A stretch of 64,000 bases of DNA. Source: Roseivirga sp. UBA6061. GTDB taxonomy: Bacteria; Bacteroidota; Bacteroidia; Cytophagales; Cyclobacteriaceae. The position numbers and the translations under genes were made by a program. Shown piece by piece: positions 9,415 to 18,612 of the stretch. The stretch's first letter is position 1. Each line of letters begins with the position of its first letter. Below the pieces are notes generated by a model. That model had not been told where the DNA came from and ran no database searches. It was given only the letters and a program-made list of their open reading frames with translations. Location: the NCBI GenBank assembly GCA_002427745.1, contig DIYF01000003.1, positions 7,174 to 71,173 on the forward strand. Direction: 5' to 3'.

Positions 9415-11490
9415 TTATTGACATTGCTGAGCCTTCAACTGATTAGCCGCAGCATAGCCCATAGAAATAGCCTTATCCAAATCCGTGCAAGCCTGAGCTT
9501 TCTGTCTGTTGTTGAGGTAAGCTATAGCCCTGAAGTAAAACACCTCACCATCAGTCGTGCCTATAGAGTCTACCACATAGGAATAATCTGTGATGGATTT
9601 TTGGAAATCACGCACTTGGGTATAGGCAAAAGCTCTGGAAAGCCTTGACTGGGCATTCTTTCCATTGACCTGAACGGCTTTATCGAAGGCTGCCAGGGCA
9701 TTCTGAAAGTCTCCCTGATTGGACAGGATCAGTCCCTTGGTAACCAGGGCTCTTTCCATTTGCGGACTTATCAACAGCACTCCATCCAGGATTTTGAGAG
9801 ATTCTGACAAATTACCCGCCTTCATAAGGGAGTCGCTCTTACTCATCATACCCAATATCCGCTGTGTAAGCAGGCTCTGGCTGCCTGCTCCTCCCGCAGG
9901 TGCCCCGGTCAGGTAGTTTTTTCTGAAGAGCGCTGGTGAAACTTCATCGTAGTAAATAGCGCTGTCATAGTCTGCCATAGCACTGTCCAGCATATCGAGG
10001 TCTTCATAGAGCAGTCCTCGCTCATAAAAGGCATCAGCTTTCTTGTCTCCACCACTCTTGATCACTCTTTCAAAGTCGATTTTAGCGTAGGCTTTGTCCC
10101 CTTTGGTTTTAATGGCCTTACCCCGGTAGTAGTAGACCTTAGTGTAATAGGGGTTCAGTTTTACTCCACCATTGTACAGCTCGATAGCCTTGTCGATATC
10201 TCCCAGGCGTTGATACTCATTGCCCAGCTCCATCCAGGGATATACCGCATTAGTATGTTCAATAGAGTTGGTCCACAGACTGATTCTGCCTTCCCAAACA
10301 TATGACTGAGCGCGGCTCTGATAGGCAAAGAAGAGTAACAGCAACACCCCAAGGGAGTACACAGCATTCTTCATCACCCCCATTTTGGTCAGCTCATACA
10401 GTAAAAGCCCCAGACAGATGAACACTCCCAGGATAGGCAGGTACATGTATCGTTCTGCCCACATTGTCGGTCCAAATGGCGTAAAGTTGATGACAAGACC
10501 TATATTGACCGCAAAGAAGGCGATTCCCAGGAACCACTCTCTGCGGAACTGTGCTGTAGATTTTTTATACACCCACCAAAGAACGAGCAGCAGCAAAATA
10601 AGCCAGAGAGGTGCGATCATATAATTCAGACCCAGTCCCTCTCCTTCTTCCAGCTTCATAGGGTAGCCGTAATAAGTGATCAGCTTTGAAGGAGCAATGG
10701 ATTTCCAGAAGTAAAGTACCAGGGTATAGGAAGAGAGCCCCACCTTTTCGAAAAAGGTGTAGTAGTCGCTGAAGCTCCCTATTGAGTCTACCACCTTACG
10801 GGAATCAATACTGGCAAGACCTATTGCCACAGAACCGGCAAAAAAGGGAATCTTCTCAAGTATGAGTCGCCATGAGAATCCTCTCTTGTAATAGTAATCG
10901 AGCAAAAGCAATACGATGGGCAGTGTAACCGAAGCGGACTTGGTAAATAGGGAAAGGACAAAAAACAGTCCGCAGAGAATCAGATTTTTTGTCTTGCCTG
11001 TTTGTTTTGTGAGAAAGCTGATATAGCTGATACAGGAAAGAAAAAAGAAACCGGAGTACATCAGCGTACTGCGCGTACTGATCCAGCCCACAACCTCCGT
11101 CTGTAAAGGATGAAAAGCAAAGATGGCGGTGACAAAAACGACCAGGAGTCTTTTCTCAGGAAAGAGCCTGGACAGCAGCCAGGACAATAGCACTACATTG
11201 ATAAGGTGGAGCATCAGGTTGGTGAAATGATGCACCGTAGCATTCTCGCCAAAGAAATAATACTCAATACCAAAGCTGAGCGAGGCCAGCGGCTGGTAAG
11301 AGGCCACATAATAAGTCGTGAAGTAGTTCTTTACACTCTCCCAGGACAGATTGGTCACATCCGTGTTATTCACTATTTGCTGATCATCGTCCCATCCGGC
11401 AATGTAATCACCATTAGTAACGGGCCAGTAGACAATAAAGGCAACCAGTAAAATAACAATCAGAGGTAGGTGCTTCCTGAGGTGAGCCAT
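9415..11490 (-). CDS. TMTC-like membrane glycosyltransferase with C-terminal TPRs
   Basis: A 691-residue polytopic membrane protein. About ten hydrophobic segments (residues ~8-400) precede a soluble TPR region (~415-691, with repeats such as LGNEYQRLGDIDKAIELY and ALVTKGLILSNQGDFQNAL). Residues 34-36 are three Asp in the first extracytoplasmic loop (GWDDDQQIVNN), followed by SYQPLASLSF and FAFHPLQTE. This order matches the GT-C fold TMTC family, whose eukaryotic members are O-mannosyltransferases of cadherin domains; the acidic loop is the usual catalytic site in GT-C enzymes. The next gene downstream on the same strand encodes a giant cadherin-like protein, a suggestive substrate. Many bacterial homologues are annotated only as TPR proteins, so the activity is inference. 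Confidence 0.8.
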   Translation of the reverse strand: MAHLRKHLPLIVILLVAFIVYWPVTNGDYIAGWDDDQQIVNNTDVTNLSWESVKNYFTTYYVASYQPLASLSFGIEYYFFGENATVHHFTNLMLHLINVVLLSWLLSRLFPEKRLLVVFVTAIFAFHPLQTEVVGWISTRSTLMYSGFFFLSCISYISFLTKQTGKTKNLILCGLFFVLSLFTKSASVTLPIVLLLLDYYYKRGFSWRLILEKIPFFAGSVAIGLASIDSRKVVDSIGSFSDYYTFFEKVGLSSYTLVLYFWKSIAPSKLITYYGYPMKLEEGEGLGLNYMIAPLWLILLLLVLWWVYKKSTAQFRREWFLGIAFFAVNIGLVINFTPFGPTMWAERYMYLPILGVFICLGLLLYELTKMGVMKNAVYSLGVLLLLFFAYQSRAQSYVWEGRISLWTNSIEHTNAVYPWMELGNEYQRLGDIDKAIELYNGGVKLNPYYTKVYYYRGKAIKTKGDKAYAKIDFERVIKSGGDKKADAFYERGLLYEDLDMLDSAMADYDSAIYYDEVSPALFRKNYLTGAPAGGAGSQSLLTQRILGMMSKSDSLMKAGNLSESLKILDGVLLISPQMERALVTKGLILSNQGDFQNALAAFDKAVQVNGKNAQSRLSRAFAYTQVRDFQKSITDYSYVVDSIGTTDGEVFYFRAIAYLNNRQKAQACTDLDKAISMGYAAANQLKAQQCQ

Positions 11491-11617
11491 GTGTTCCGGA
11501 AAAATGTAAATGCCAAATTAATTCAAAAAGAGAAATCGGCAACCTGTAAGAATCACTTTCGAAGAAAAGGCCACATTTATCCTACAGGAGCATAAAAATG
11601 TGACAATCCCGGCCCTG

Positions 11618-12289
11618 TTAAGAATCCTGGGTCAATCTTGCCTTAAGTGCTTTCACCATGGATACATCTGTGACGTCACTTCCTGCTGCAATACAGGAAC
11701 TATGGAACTCTCCGGCTCCTGTACTCAAAAGCTGATCAATATTCTGTGGTCTTACGCCTCCTCCCGGCATAATCACCAAATCCTCTCCGGCTTCTTTTAC
11801 CAGGGCAGACAAAGTATGAGCTCCTGAGACGGCATCTCCGGCCAATCCCGATGTAAGAATGCGATCTATGCCCAGATCCTTAAGCTGTACCAGGGCCTCC
11901 TTATAGTCTGTAAGTTCATCAAAGGCCCGGTGAAAAGTCACTTTCATTCCTTCAGCTGCTTCCATCCACACATGCAGAGCATCTAGATCAAGCTGATTTT
12001 CCCTGGTTAAGGCCCCAATGACAACTCCTTCATAACCCAGATTCTTACACAGTAAGATGCTCTCTTTCATTTCAGCAACCTCATGTTCTGTATATACAAA
12101 ATCTCCGGCCCGGGATCTGACCAGCACAAAAACAGGAATACTGAGCCTTTCGCGGACCTCACGGAGTACAGCTTCGCTGGGGGTTACTCCCCCAACCGTA
12201 AGGTCATGACAGAGCTCGATTCTATCAGCACCTCCCTGCCCGGCATTGATGGCAGATTGTACTGAATTGGCACAGACTTCTAATAACAT
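11618..12289 (-). CDS. cutC: CutC family protein
   Basis: A 223-residue soluble TIM-barrel protein of the CutC family, full length. Typical features are the N-terminal LLEVCANSVQSAINA, then GADRIELC, GGVTPS, PVFVLVRSRAGDFVYT, VTFHRAFD and RILTSGL near the C-terminal half, plus a GGGVRPQNI strand. CutC has been linked to copper homeostasis, but its biochemical role is unsettled. It stands alone, divergent from the 3-hydroxyacyl-CoA dehydrogenase gene, with about 180 bases between the two starts. No copper transporter or metal regulator lies nearby. Confidence 0.92.
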   Translation of the reverse strand: MLLEVCANSVQSAINAGQGGADRIELCHDLTVGGVTPSEAVLREVRERLSIPVFVLVRSRAGDFVYTEHEVAEMKESILLCKNLGYEGVVIGALTRENQLDLDALHVWMEAAEGMKVTFHRAFDELTDYKEALVQLKDLGIDRILTSGLAGDAVSGAHTLSALVKEAGEDLVIMPGGGVRPQNIDQLLSTGAGEFHSSCIAAGSDVTDVSMVKALKARLTQDS

Positions 12290-12400
12290 GCGCGAAGATA
12301 GGCTTTCGTTTCAGTAGATTAAAGGGGCTGACAGAAGTTTCCTGCGCGTCATTCCATATAAATTTTGGAGGTGGCCCGATCCTGTTTTCAGCTTTGCTTC

Positions 12401-12408
12401 TATCTTTG
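12401..12408 (+). promoter_or_regulatory. Possible -7 box (TATCTTTG) of hydroxyacyl-CoA dehydrogenase gene
   Basis: TATCTTTG fits the Bacteroidota -7 consensus TAnnTTTG exactly. It lies 60 bases before the chosen ATG at 12468. No well-spaced TTG is visible upstream, so the call rests on the -7 box only. Confidence 0.4.
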
Positions 12409-12467
12409 TGCAATCGTTCGCGATGGGCACCGCTGACGCGATACGAAAACCTATAAAAGAAGAATTA

Positions 12468-13358
12468 ATGGAGCAAATTGCAGTAATCGGATCCGGCACT
12501 ATGGGTAATGGCATCGCCCATGTTTTTGCACAAAGCGGATTTAAAGTAAACCTGGTTGATATTTCGGCCCCTGCCCTGGAAAAAGCCATGGCAACTATTG
12601 AGAAGAACCTGGACCGCATGTTAGCCAAAGAGAAGATCGATGAAGCCACCAAAACGGCCACTCTGGCTAATATCACCACACACACGGTAATGCAGGAAGG
12701 TGTGGCTCAGGCCGACCTTGTAGTAGAGGCAGCCACTGAAAACGTAGATATCAAACTAAGGATTTTCGAAGATCTGGAAAGCTTCACAAAGCCTGAGTGT
12801 ATTCTTGCCTCAAATACCTCCTCTATTCCGATTACCAAAATTGGAGCGGCTACTAAAAGGCCCGACAAAGTGATAGGCATGCACTTTATGAACCCTGTAC
12901 CGGTAATGAAGCTGGTAGAGGTAATCCGTGGATACGCTACTTCCAATGAGACGATGGATCTTATCATGGAAACTTCTAAAAAACTGGGAAAGGTACCTGT
13001 AGAGGTAAATGATTACCCTGGTTTTGTAGCTAACCGTATTTTGATGCCCATGATCAACGAAGCCATCATTACGCTCTTTGAAGGCGTGGCAGGTGTTGAA
13101 GAAATAGACACAGTGATGAAGCTGGGTATGGCACACCCCATGGGACCATTGCAACTGGCCGACTTCATAGGCCTGGATGTATGCCTTTCTATTATGAATG
13201 TATTGTATGAAGGCTTTGGTAACCCTAAATACGCACCATGCCCGCTGCTGGTGAATATGGTAACGGCCGGTTATCTGGGTGTGAAATCAGGAGAAGGTTT
13301 CTACTCCTGGGGCCATAAGACAAAAGAGCTTATCGTATCTGATCAGTTCAGGAAGTAA
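12468..13358 (+). CDS. 3-hydroxybutyryl-CoA dehydrogenase
   Basis: A 296-residue cytoplasmic NAD(P)-dependent 3-hydroxyacyl-CoA dehydrogenase. The N-terminal Rossmann motif is IGSGTMGNGIA (residues ~6-16). The middle has ASNTSSIPIT and HFMNPVPVMKLVE, carrying the conserved active-site His and Asn, and the C-terminal helical domain has PGFVANRILMPMINEA and GMAHPMGPLQLADFIGLD. It oxidises or reduces 3-hydroxybutyryl-CoA in fatty-acid or butanoate metabolism. The ATG at 12468 was chosen because the Rossmann strand follows at once; the frame is open back to 12408, but that extension (MQSFAMGTADAI) is not family-like. A strong terminator follows the stop. Confidence 0.94.
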   Translation: MEQIAVIGSGTMGNGIAHVFAQSGFKVNLVDISAPALEKAMATIEKNLDRMLAKEKIDEATKTATLANITTHTVMQEGVAQADLVVEAATENVDIKLRIFEDLESFTKPECILASNTSSIPITKIGAATKRPDKVIGMHFMNPVPVMKLVEVIRGYATSNETMDLIMETSKKLGKVPVEVNDYPGFVANRILMPMINEAIITLFEGVAGVEEIDTVMKLGMAHPMGPLQLADFIGLDVCLSIMNVLYEGFGNPKYAPCPLLVNMVTAGYLGVKSGEGFYSWGHKTKELIVSDQFRK

Positions 13359-13387
13359 CAGAGTACCTGCCATTCGGTATTAAAACG

Positions 13388-13432
13388 GCTGTCTCAAAAG
13401 TAATCTGTCATTACGTTTGAGACAGCTTTTTT
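13388..13432 (+). terminator. Long terminator hairpin after hydroxyacyl-CoA dehydrogenase
   Basis: GCTGTCTCAAA and TTTGAGACAGC form a perfect 11-bp stem. After one mismatch, GTAAT/ATTAC adds five more pairs. A T6 run follows (13427-13432). It lies between convergent genes (the minus-strand gene stops at 13458). Confidence 0.85.
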
Positions 13433-13457
13433 GTTTCGATAATAAAGAAGCCCTGCG

Positions 13458-14459
13458 CTAGTTCATTTCTACCACCAGCTTTCCGAATTGCTTACCATCT
13501 CTCATAGCATCAAAAGCATCAATAATCTCCTCAAAGGGCCTTACAGAATCTATTACAGGTTCAATTTTATGTTCTTCGACAAAGCTGATCATATCAGCAA
13601 ACTCGGTATCATTCCCCATGGTTGAGCCTTGCAGCGTAATCTGGTTCCAGAACATGCGGAAAAGGTCAAGCTTAGCGGGCATTCCGTTGGTTGCCCCATA
13701 AAACACTATGCGGCCGGCAGGTCTCATCATCCTGATAAAGTCATTCAGTTGATCGCCTCCGGCACTATCTATCACACAATCAAAACCTCCGCTTGCTTTA
13801 ACCGCGGCTTTCTGCCAGCCTTCTGTTTTATAATTGAACCCGGCCTGAGCCCCCATGGCTATAGCCTGGTCCAGTTTTTCCTGCTGACCGGAAGTGACAT
13901 AGACCTTAGCCCCTGCTGCCAGAGCAAACTGAAAGGCAAACTGGGCCACGCCTCCGCCAATCCCCGAGATCAATACACTTTCGCCTTGTGATATCTTGCC
14001 ATGATGAAATGCAGCTCTGAAAGCAGTCAGTCCCCCGAGCGGTAAAGCAGCCGCCCCGGACCAGGAAAGATGGGCAAGCTTTTCAAAAACCTGATTTGTA
14101 TTGACTGCGAGATATTCTGCAAAAGTGCCATGAGTGGGCATCCCCACAATATGATAGTCAGCCGCCTGCGCGGCAGGGTTTTCGCCCCAGTTCATATTCG
14201 GGTTTACCAGGACTTCTTTACCCATCCAGTCCTCTGAAACTCCTTCACCTACTGATGTGACAATTCCTGCTCCGTCAGACCCCAGAATCGTGTTAAACCG
14301 GATACCCGGGTATTTCCCCTGTCTGATCCATTCATCGCGCCTGTTAAGAGCAGCCGCCTTAATCTGAATAATTACCTGCCCTTTTTCCGGTTTGGGAGTA
14401 TCTACTTCCTGAAAATCAAGTTTGTGATCTGCGTGATCTACTAAGAGAAGTGCCTTCAT
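13458..14459 (-). CDS. Zinc-less alcohol dehydrogenase / quinone oxidoreductase family
   Basis: A 333-residue medium-chain dehydrogenase/reductase. The GroES-like N-terminal domain includes ALNRRDEWIRQGKYPG and LGSDGAGIVTSVGEGV. The NAD(P)-binding domain has the motif SGIGGGVAQFAFQFALAAGAKVY (residues ~165-187) and a later GRIVFYGATNG. The structural-zinc cysteine cluster of true alcohol dehydrogenases is absent, which points to the quinone-oxidoreductase-like branch. The substrate cannot be told. It stands alone, convergent with the 3-hydroxyacyl-CoA dehydrogenase gene; dnaB on the same strand ends 69 bases upstream of its start. Confidence 0.88.
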   Translation of the reverse strand: MKALLLVDHADHKLDFQEVDTPKPEKGQVIIQIKAAALNRRDEWIRQGKYPGIRFNTILGSDGAGIVTSVGEGVSEDWMGKEVLVNPNMNWGENPAAQAADYHIVGMPTHGTFAEYLAVNTNQVFEKLAHLSWSGAAALPLGGLTAFRAAFHHGKISQGESVLISGIGGGVAQFAFQFALAAGAKVYVTSGQQEKLDQAIAMGAQAGFNYKTEGWQKAAVKASGGFDCVIDSAGGDQLNDFIRMMRPAGRIVFYGATNGMPAKLDLFRMFWNQITLQGSTMGNDTEFADMISFVEEHKIEPVIDSVRPFEEIIDAFDAMRDGKQFGKLVVEMN

Positions 14460-14528
14460 GCCCGCAAAGATAGTAGCCGGGGCTGATTGTCAACGGCCAA
14501 TCGCGAGACAATTCGGTGGTTGTAAAAA

Positions 14529-16103
14529 TTAAAAAGGAGCTGAACCTGTATCAGGCGGCAAATTAGGAGCACCTTCACCGCCACTCGCCTTGCTCGGCAT
14601 GGTGATGGCACCTCCGCCACTTTCAAAGTCTGTACCGGCACCGGCAGGAAAGGTATTGCCATAACCTCCGCCAAAACCGCCCATATCAAGGTCTGTAAAC
14701 TTGGTGAACTTACCGATAAACTTGAGAGGCACATTTTCCAGCGAACCATTTCTGTGCTTGGCAATAATTACCTCACCAATACCTGAGGTGGGCATACCGT
14801 TTTCGTCCTGGGTAATACCATAATATTCCGGACGATACAGGAACATTACCATATCGGCATCCTGCTCAATCGATCCTGATTCCCTCAAATCTGAAAGCTG
14901 TGGACGCTTATCTCCACCCCGACTCTCCACCGCCCTACTTAGCTGTGACAGTGCCAATACGGGTACATTCAGTTCTTTCGCCAGGTTTTTCAGTGCTCGT
15001 GAGATCGATGCAATTTCCTGCTCACGGTTACCCTGGCCACCGCCCCCTCCTTTGGAAGAGTCGCCTGACATCAGCTGGAGGTAATCAATTACCACCAGTT
15101 GAATGTCATGCTGCTGTTTCAACCGCCTGCACTTCGCTCTTAATTCCAAGATTGAAAGCGCTGGCGTGTCGTCTATAAATATGGGGGATTTAGTCAGTTT
15201 TGCCGTTTTATGAACAAGCTGTGCCCATTCATGTTCGGCCAGATTTCCTTTTTTGATTTTCTCACTTTCCAGTTCTGCCTCACCGGAGATCATCCTGTTT
15301 ACCAGCTGCACGTTTGACATCTCCAGCGAGAACATCGCCACGGCATGTCCATGATCTACAGCTGCATTTCGCAGGGCTGATACTACAAAGGCCGTTTTAC
15401 CCATCGCAGGACGGGCTGCAATAATCACCAGATCCGATCTCTGCCAACCAGAGGTTACCCTGTCCAGGTTGGTAAAACCAGAAGGAATTCCGGTAAGGCC
15501 ATCGGTATGCTCCTTGCGCTGTTGAATCTCTTCAATCGCCTGAGCCATGATGTCCTTCATTTTGGCATACTCCTTACGAATGTTGCTTTCTGATACCTCA
15601 AAAAGCGATTGCTCCATTTTATCAAGCAGCTGGAAAACATCCGTAGTATCTTCATAGGCCTCTTTCTGAATCTCAGAAGAGATTCTGATCAGCTCTCTTT
15701 TGATCGATTGCTCTACAATGATCCTGGAGTGAAACTCAATGTTGGCCGCAGAACTTACCCGGTTGGTCAACTGAGTAATGTAATAGGGCCCTCCCACCAT
15801 TTCAATCTTACCCGTCTTTCTGAGCTGACTGGTTACGGTGAGAATATCAATAGGCTCAGATTCCTGGAACAGGTCGTAAATGGCCTGATAAATTTCCTTA
15901 TGTGCCTCTTTATAAAATGATTGCGGACGGAGAATGTCAATCACGTTTGTCAGGGCGTCCTTCTCCAGCATCAGTGCTCCAAGCACAGCCTCTTCCAGAT
16001 CGGTAGCCTGTGGTGGCAGTTTACCCAGTTGACTGAGTTCATTTCCTGCCATATTTCTGGACTTGTAACCAAGCCTCAGCGCTGCCGATTTTCCCTTCTC
16101 CAT
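14529..16103 (-). CDS. dnaB: Replicative DNA helicase DnaB
   Basis: About 524 residues. The N-terminal primase-interaction domain begins at PPQATDLEEAVLGALMLE. The RecA-like C-terminal domain has Walker A (ARPAMGKTAF, near residue 230), Walker B (LVVIDYLQLM), and the conserved LSQLSRAVE and RPQLSDLRESGSIEQDAD motifs. A glycine-rich tail (GGFGGGYGN) is typical of Bacteroidota DnaB. It unwinds DNA ahead of the replisome. The frame is open to 16199, but the 32-residue extension is not conserved, so ATG 16103 (MEKGKSAALRLGYK) is preferred; an ATG 17 codons further in (MAGNELSQ) is the other choice. No intein is present. Confidence 0.95.
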   Translation of the reverse strand: MEKGKSAALRLGYKSRNMAGNELSQLGKLPPQATDLEEAVLGALMLEKDALTNVIDILRPQSFYKEAHKEIYQAIYDLFQESEPIDILTVTSQLRKTGKIEMVGGPYYITQLTNRVSSAANIEFHSRIIVEQSIKRELIRISSEIQKEAYEDTTDVFQLLDKMEQSLFEVSESNIRKEYAKMKDIMAQAIEEIQQRKEHTDGLTGIPSGFTNLDRVTSGWQRSDLVIIAARPAMGKTAFVVSALRNAAVDHGHAVAMFSLEMSNVQLVNRMISGEAELESEKIKKGNLAEHEWAQLVHKTAKLTKSPIFIDDTPALSILELRAKCRRLKQQHDIQLVVIDYLQLMSGDSSKGGGGGQGNREQEIASISRALKNLAKELNVPVLALSQLSRAVESRGGDKRPQLSDLRESGSIEQDADMVMFLYRPEYYGITQDENGMPTSGIGEVIIAKHRNGSLENVPLKFIGKFTKFTDLDMGGFGGGYGNTFPAGAGTDFESGGGAITMPSKASGGEGAPNLPPDTGSAPF

Positions 16104-16272
16104 GACTACAAATGTATGAGGCTTCCGGGGAAATATCTGGTCTCCCGAGCCAATTTTTTTCAGATAAGTTTTACACCACTTTTCGGGAGTTTCCCACACT
16201 CATTTTTGAGTTATCAACAGTCCCCCTCTAAAAGGCTGCCTCTGCCCCTTCCGGCAGGCATTCCACCTTTTA

Positions 16273-16303
16273 TTTGTGGCTCGGCCTTTTTGTTTTAATT
16301 TTG
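16273..16303 (+). promoter_or_regulatory. Bacteroidota-type promoter of mpl
   Basis: TTTG at 16273-16276 and TAATTTTG at 16296-16303 are separated by 19 bases, a close match to the Bacteroidota primary promoter. The predicted transcript start is near 16310, 14 bases before the ATG. GCTCGG (16279-16284) and CCGAGC (16305-16310) flank the -7 box as an inverted repeat. Confidence 0.7.
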
Positions 16304-16323
16304 ACCGAGCAATCGATTTATTA

Positions 16324-17694
16324 ATGACAGATTCCCCAAAACGCATTCACTTCATCGCCTCTGGCGGCAGCATCATGCACAGCCTTGCCATAGCCCTGAA
16401 ACAGTCAGGAAACAACGTATCAGGCTCTGATGACCATTTTTATGAGCCTTCCAAGTCAAAACTGGCGGCTCATGGCCTGCTTCCTGAAAACGAAGGCTGG
16501 GATGCTGATCGTATCACAGAGGACATCGATTTTGTTGTTTTGGGTATGCATGCCAAAGCCGATAATCCCGAATTGCTCAGGGCACAAGAGCTTGGTATTC
16601 AGGTCTATTCTTTTCCTGAATACATCTATGAGGCATCCAAAAACAAACAGCGAATTGTCATAGCCGGCAGCCACGGTAAAACCACCATCACGGCCATGAT
16701 TATGCACGTGTTGAAAAACATCGGAAAAGAGTTTGATTACATGGTGGGTGCCCAACTGGCCGGCTTCGAAAACATGGTCAAAATTTCTAATGCTCCGATC
16801 ATCATCATTGAAGGAGATGAATATACCACCTCTCCTCTCGATCCGACACCAAAATTTCTGCACTACCAGCATCATATCGGGCTGATCAGCGGCATTGCCT
16901 GGGATCACTTTAATGTATACCCTACTATAGATGACTATGTAAAGCAGTTTGAGCTTTTTGCCGATGCTTCTTCCAAAGCAGGCACACTCGTTTTTTGCGA
17001 GGAAGACAACCTGGCGTCTATGATCATTTCGCAAAAAGACCGGGCAGATGTTACCAACCTTCCCTACCGTGCACATGATCATGTAGTGCGAGAAGGAAAG
17101 ACTTCTCTGAGGCTTCCCGATGGTGAATTGCCCCTGGAAGTATTTGGTAATCACAACATGCAAAACCTCAGTGGCGCTCTTACCCTACTAAAGAGGCTCG
17201 GAGTAACCGAAGATCAGTTTTATCAGGCCATCTTTACTTTTAAAGGTGCCGCCAAGCGAATGGAAATTATTGGTGAAAATGCAGATTCTACCATATACCT
17301 GGATTTTGCCCATGCTCCCTCCAAACTGAAGGCTACTAATTCGGCTATTAAAGATCAGTTCCCGAACAGAACATTGGTTTCCTGTGTGGAGCTTCACACG
17401 TACAGCAGCCTCAACAAAGACTTTATCGAACAGTATGAAAATACTTTCAATCATACAGATGAAGCGCTGGTCTATATCAACCCGGCTGCTGCAGAGCGAA
17501 AGGGACTTGAGAGCCTGACGGTAGAAGATCTGAGATCGGCCTTTAAAAGAGATGACATCATCCTTTTTAATGATCAGACCAATCTCTTCAACCATTTGAC
17601 CAGCCATAACTGGAAGGATAAAAACCTGGCCTTTATGAGTTCCGGCAACTTCGGAGGGCTGGATTTTGAAGCCCTGAAAACTGAAATTCTGTAA
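16324..17694 (+). CDS. mpl: UDP-N-acetylmuramate:peptide ligase Mpl (murein recycling)
   Basis: A 456-residue Mur-ligase family enzyme. The N-terminal domain begins IHFIASGGSIMHSLA and has VLGMHAKADNPEL. The ATP-binding P-loop is AGSHGKTT (residues 114-121), followed by EGDEYTTS and GIAWDHFNVYPT. The C-terminal domain includes LDFAHAPSKLKAT. Mpl joins recycled murein peptide to UDP-MurNAc in the cytoplasm. ATG 16324 was chosen over the longer frame from 16276, whose extra residues read through a likely promoter. The exonuclease gene follows 33 bases downstream in the same direction. Confidence 0.92.
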   Translation: MTDSPKRIHFIASGGSIMHSLAIALKQSGNNVSGSDDHFYEPSKSKLAAHGLLPENEGWDADRITEDIDFVVLGMHAKADNPELLRAQELGIQVYSFPEYIYEASKNKQRIVIAGSHGKTTITAMIMHVLKNIGKEFDYMVGAQLAGFENMVKISNAPIIIIEGDEYTTSPLDPTPKFLHYQHHIGLISGIAWDHFNVYPTIDDYVKQFELFADASSKAGTLVFCEEDNLASMIISQKDRADVTNLPYRAHDHVVREGKTSLRLPDGELPLEVFGNHNMQNLSGALTLLKRLGVTEDQFYQAIFTFKGAAKRMEIIGENADSTIYLDFAHAPSKLKATNSAIKDQFPNRTLVSCVELHTYSSLNKDFIEQYENTFNHTDEALVYINPAAAERKGLESLTVEDLRSAFKRDDIILFNDQTNLFNHLTSHNWKDKNLAFMSSGNFGGLDFEALKTEIL

Positions 17695-17727
17695 CACTTC
17701 TTCTCACAAGGGGAAAACCAACCATTA

Positions 17728-18534
17728 ATGAAACTTAACCTTAAAAATCCCCTGGCCTTTTTCGATCTGGAAACCACGGGTACCAGCATTGCCTCAGACA
17801 GAATTGTTGAAATGGCCTTCCTGAAAGTGATGCCCAATGGTGAGACCAAAAAGCTGGTGGAGCGCATCAACCCCGGTATGCCAATTCCTGAAGAATCGAG
17901 TATGATTCATGGCATACGGGATGAAGACGTAAAAGACGCCCCTACGTTTAAGTCCATCGCCAAAAAACTGGCGAAGTTCCTCGAAGGAACCGACCTGGGA
18001 GGCTTCAATATTGTGCGCTTCGATGTACCTGTACTGGTAGAAGAGTTTCTGCGTGCCGATGTAGATTTCGAAGTGGGTAACCGCAAGCTGGTAGATGCCC
18101 AGAAAATCTTCTTTATGATGGAGAAACGCACCCTGACAGCAGCTTACAAATTCTATTGCAACAAGGACTTAGTGGGGGCACATGGCGCGGAAGCAGATAC
18201 GGAAGCTACCTATGAGGTATTTCAGTCGCAGCTGGAAAGATACGAAGGGCAGGAAGTGCTGGATATGAGCGGAAACGTGGTGAGTACCATACAAAACGAT
18301 ATGGGATCTATTCATCAGCTCGTTGCCTCCAATATGGTAGACCTGGCAGGTCGCTTTGTCCTGAATGATAAAGGCGTGGAAGTATTTAACTTCGGCAAGC
18401 ACAAGGGCAAGCCTGTATCAGAAGTACTTAAGAGCGAAAGAGGCTACTATGACTGGATGATGCAGGGAGATTTCCCGCTGGACACCAAGCGCAGACTCAC
18501 GCAAATCAAGCTGAAAGACTTTAGAATGGGGTAA
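17728..18534 (+). CDS. DnaQ-like 3'-5' exonuclease
   Basis: A 268-residue DEDD-family exonuclease. Exo I is FFDLETTGTS (residues ~11-20), Exo II is GFNIVRFDVPVL (near 92), and Exo III is GAHGAEADTEATYEVF (near 152), so it is of the DEDDh type. A C-terminal domain (~215-268) carries FGKHKGKPVSEVL and YYDWMM, as in the small domain that follows exonuclease X/DnaQ modules. It is therefore a stand-alone proofreading or repair exonuclease and not part of a fused polymerase. It probably shares a transcript with mpl. It converges on the M48 gene across an inverted repeat. Confidence 0.9.
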   Translation: MKLNLKNPLAFFDLETTGTSIASDRIVEMAFLKVMPNGETKKLVERINPGMPIPEESSMIHGIRDEDVKDAPTFKSIAKKLAKFLEGTDLGGFNIVRFDVPVLVEEFLRADVDFEVGNRKLVDAQKIFFMMEKRTLTAAYKFYCNKDLVGAHGAEADTEATYEVFQSQLERYEGQEVLDMSGNVVSTIQNDMGSIHQLVASNMVDLAGRFVLNDKGVEVFNFGKHKGKPVSEVLKSERGYYDWMMQGDFPLDTKRRLTQIKLKDFRMG

Positions 18535-18551
18535 AAGGAATGATGAATTCT

Positions 18552-18601
18552 GAATGTTGAATGATGAATGCTAAATGGACTTCATTCATCATTCAACATT
18601 C
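18552..18601. repeat. 19-bp perfect inverted repeat of heptamer type, copy 1
   Basis: GAATGTTGAATGATGAATG (18552-18570) is repeated inverted at 18583-18601 across a 12-base loop. It fills the gap between convergent genes (stops at 18534 plus and 18613 minus). The arm is made of near-repeated ATTCAWN units. No T-run follows. A second copy with the same 17-base core lies at 33627-33687. Confidence 0.85.
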
Positions 18602-18612
18602 ATCATTTACCA

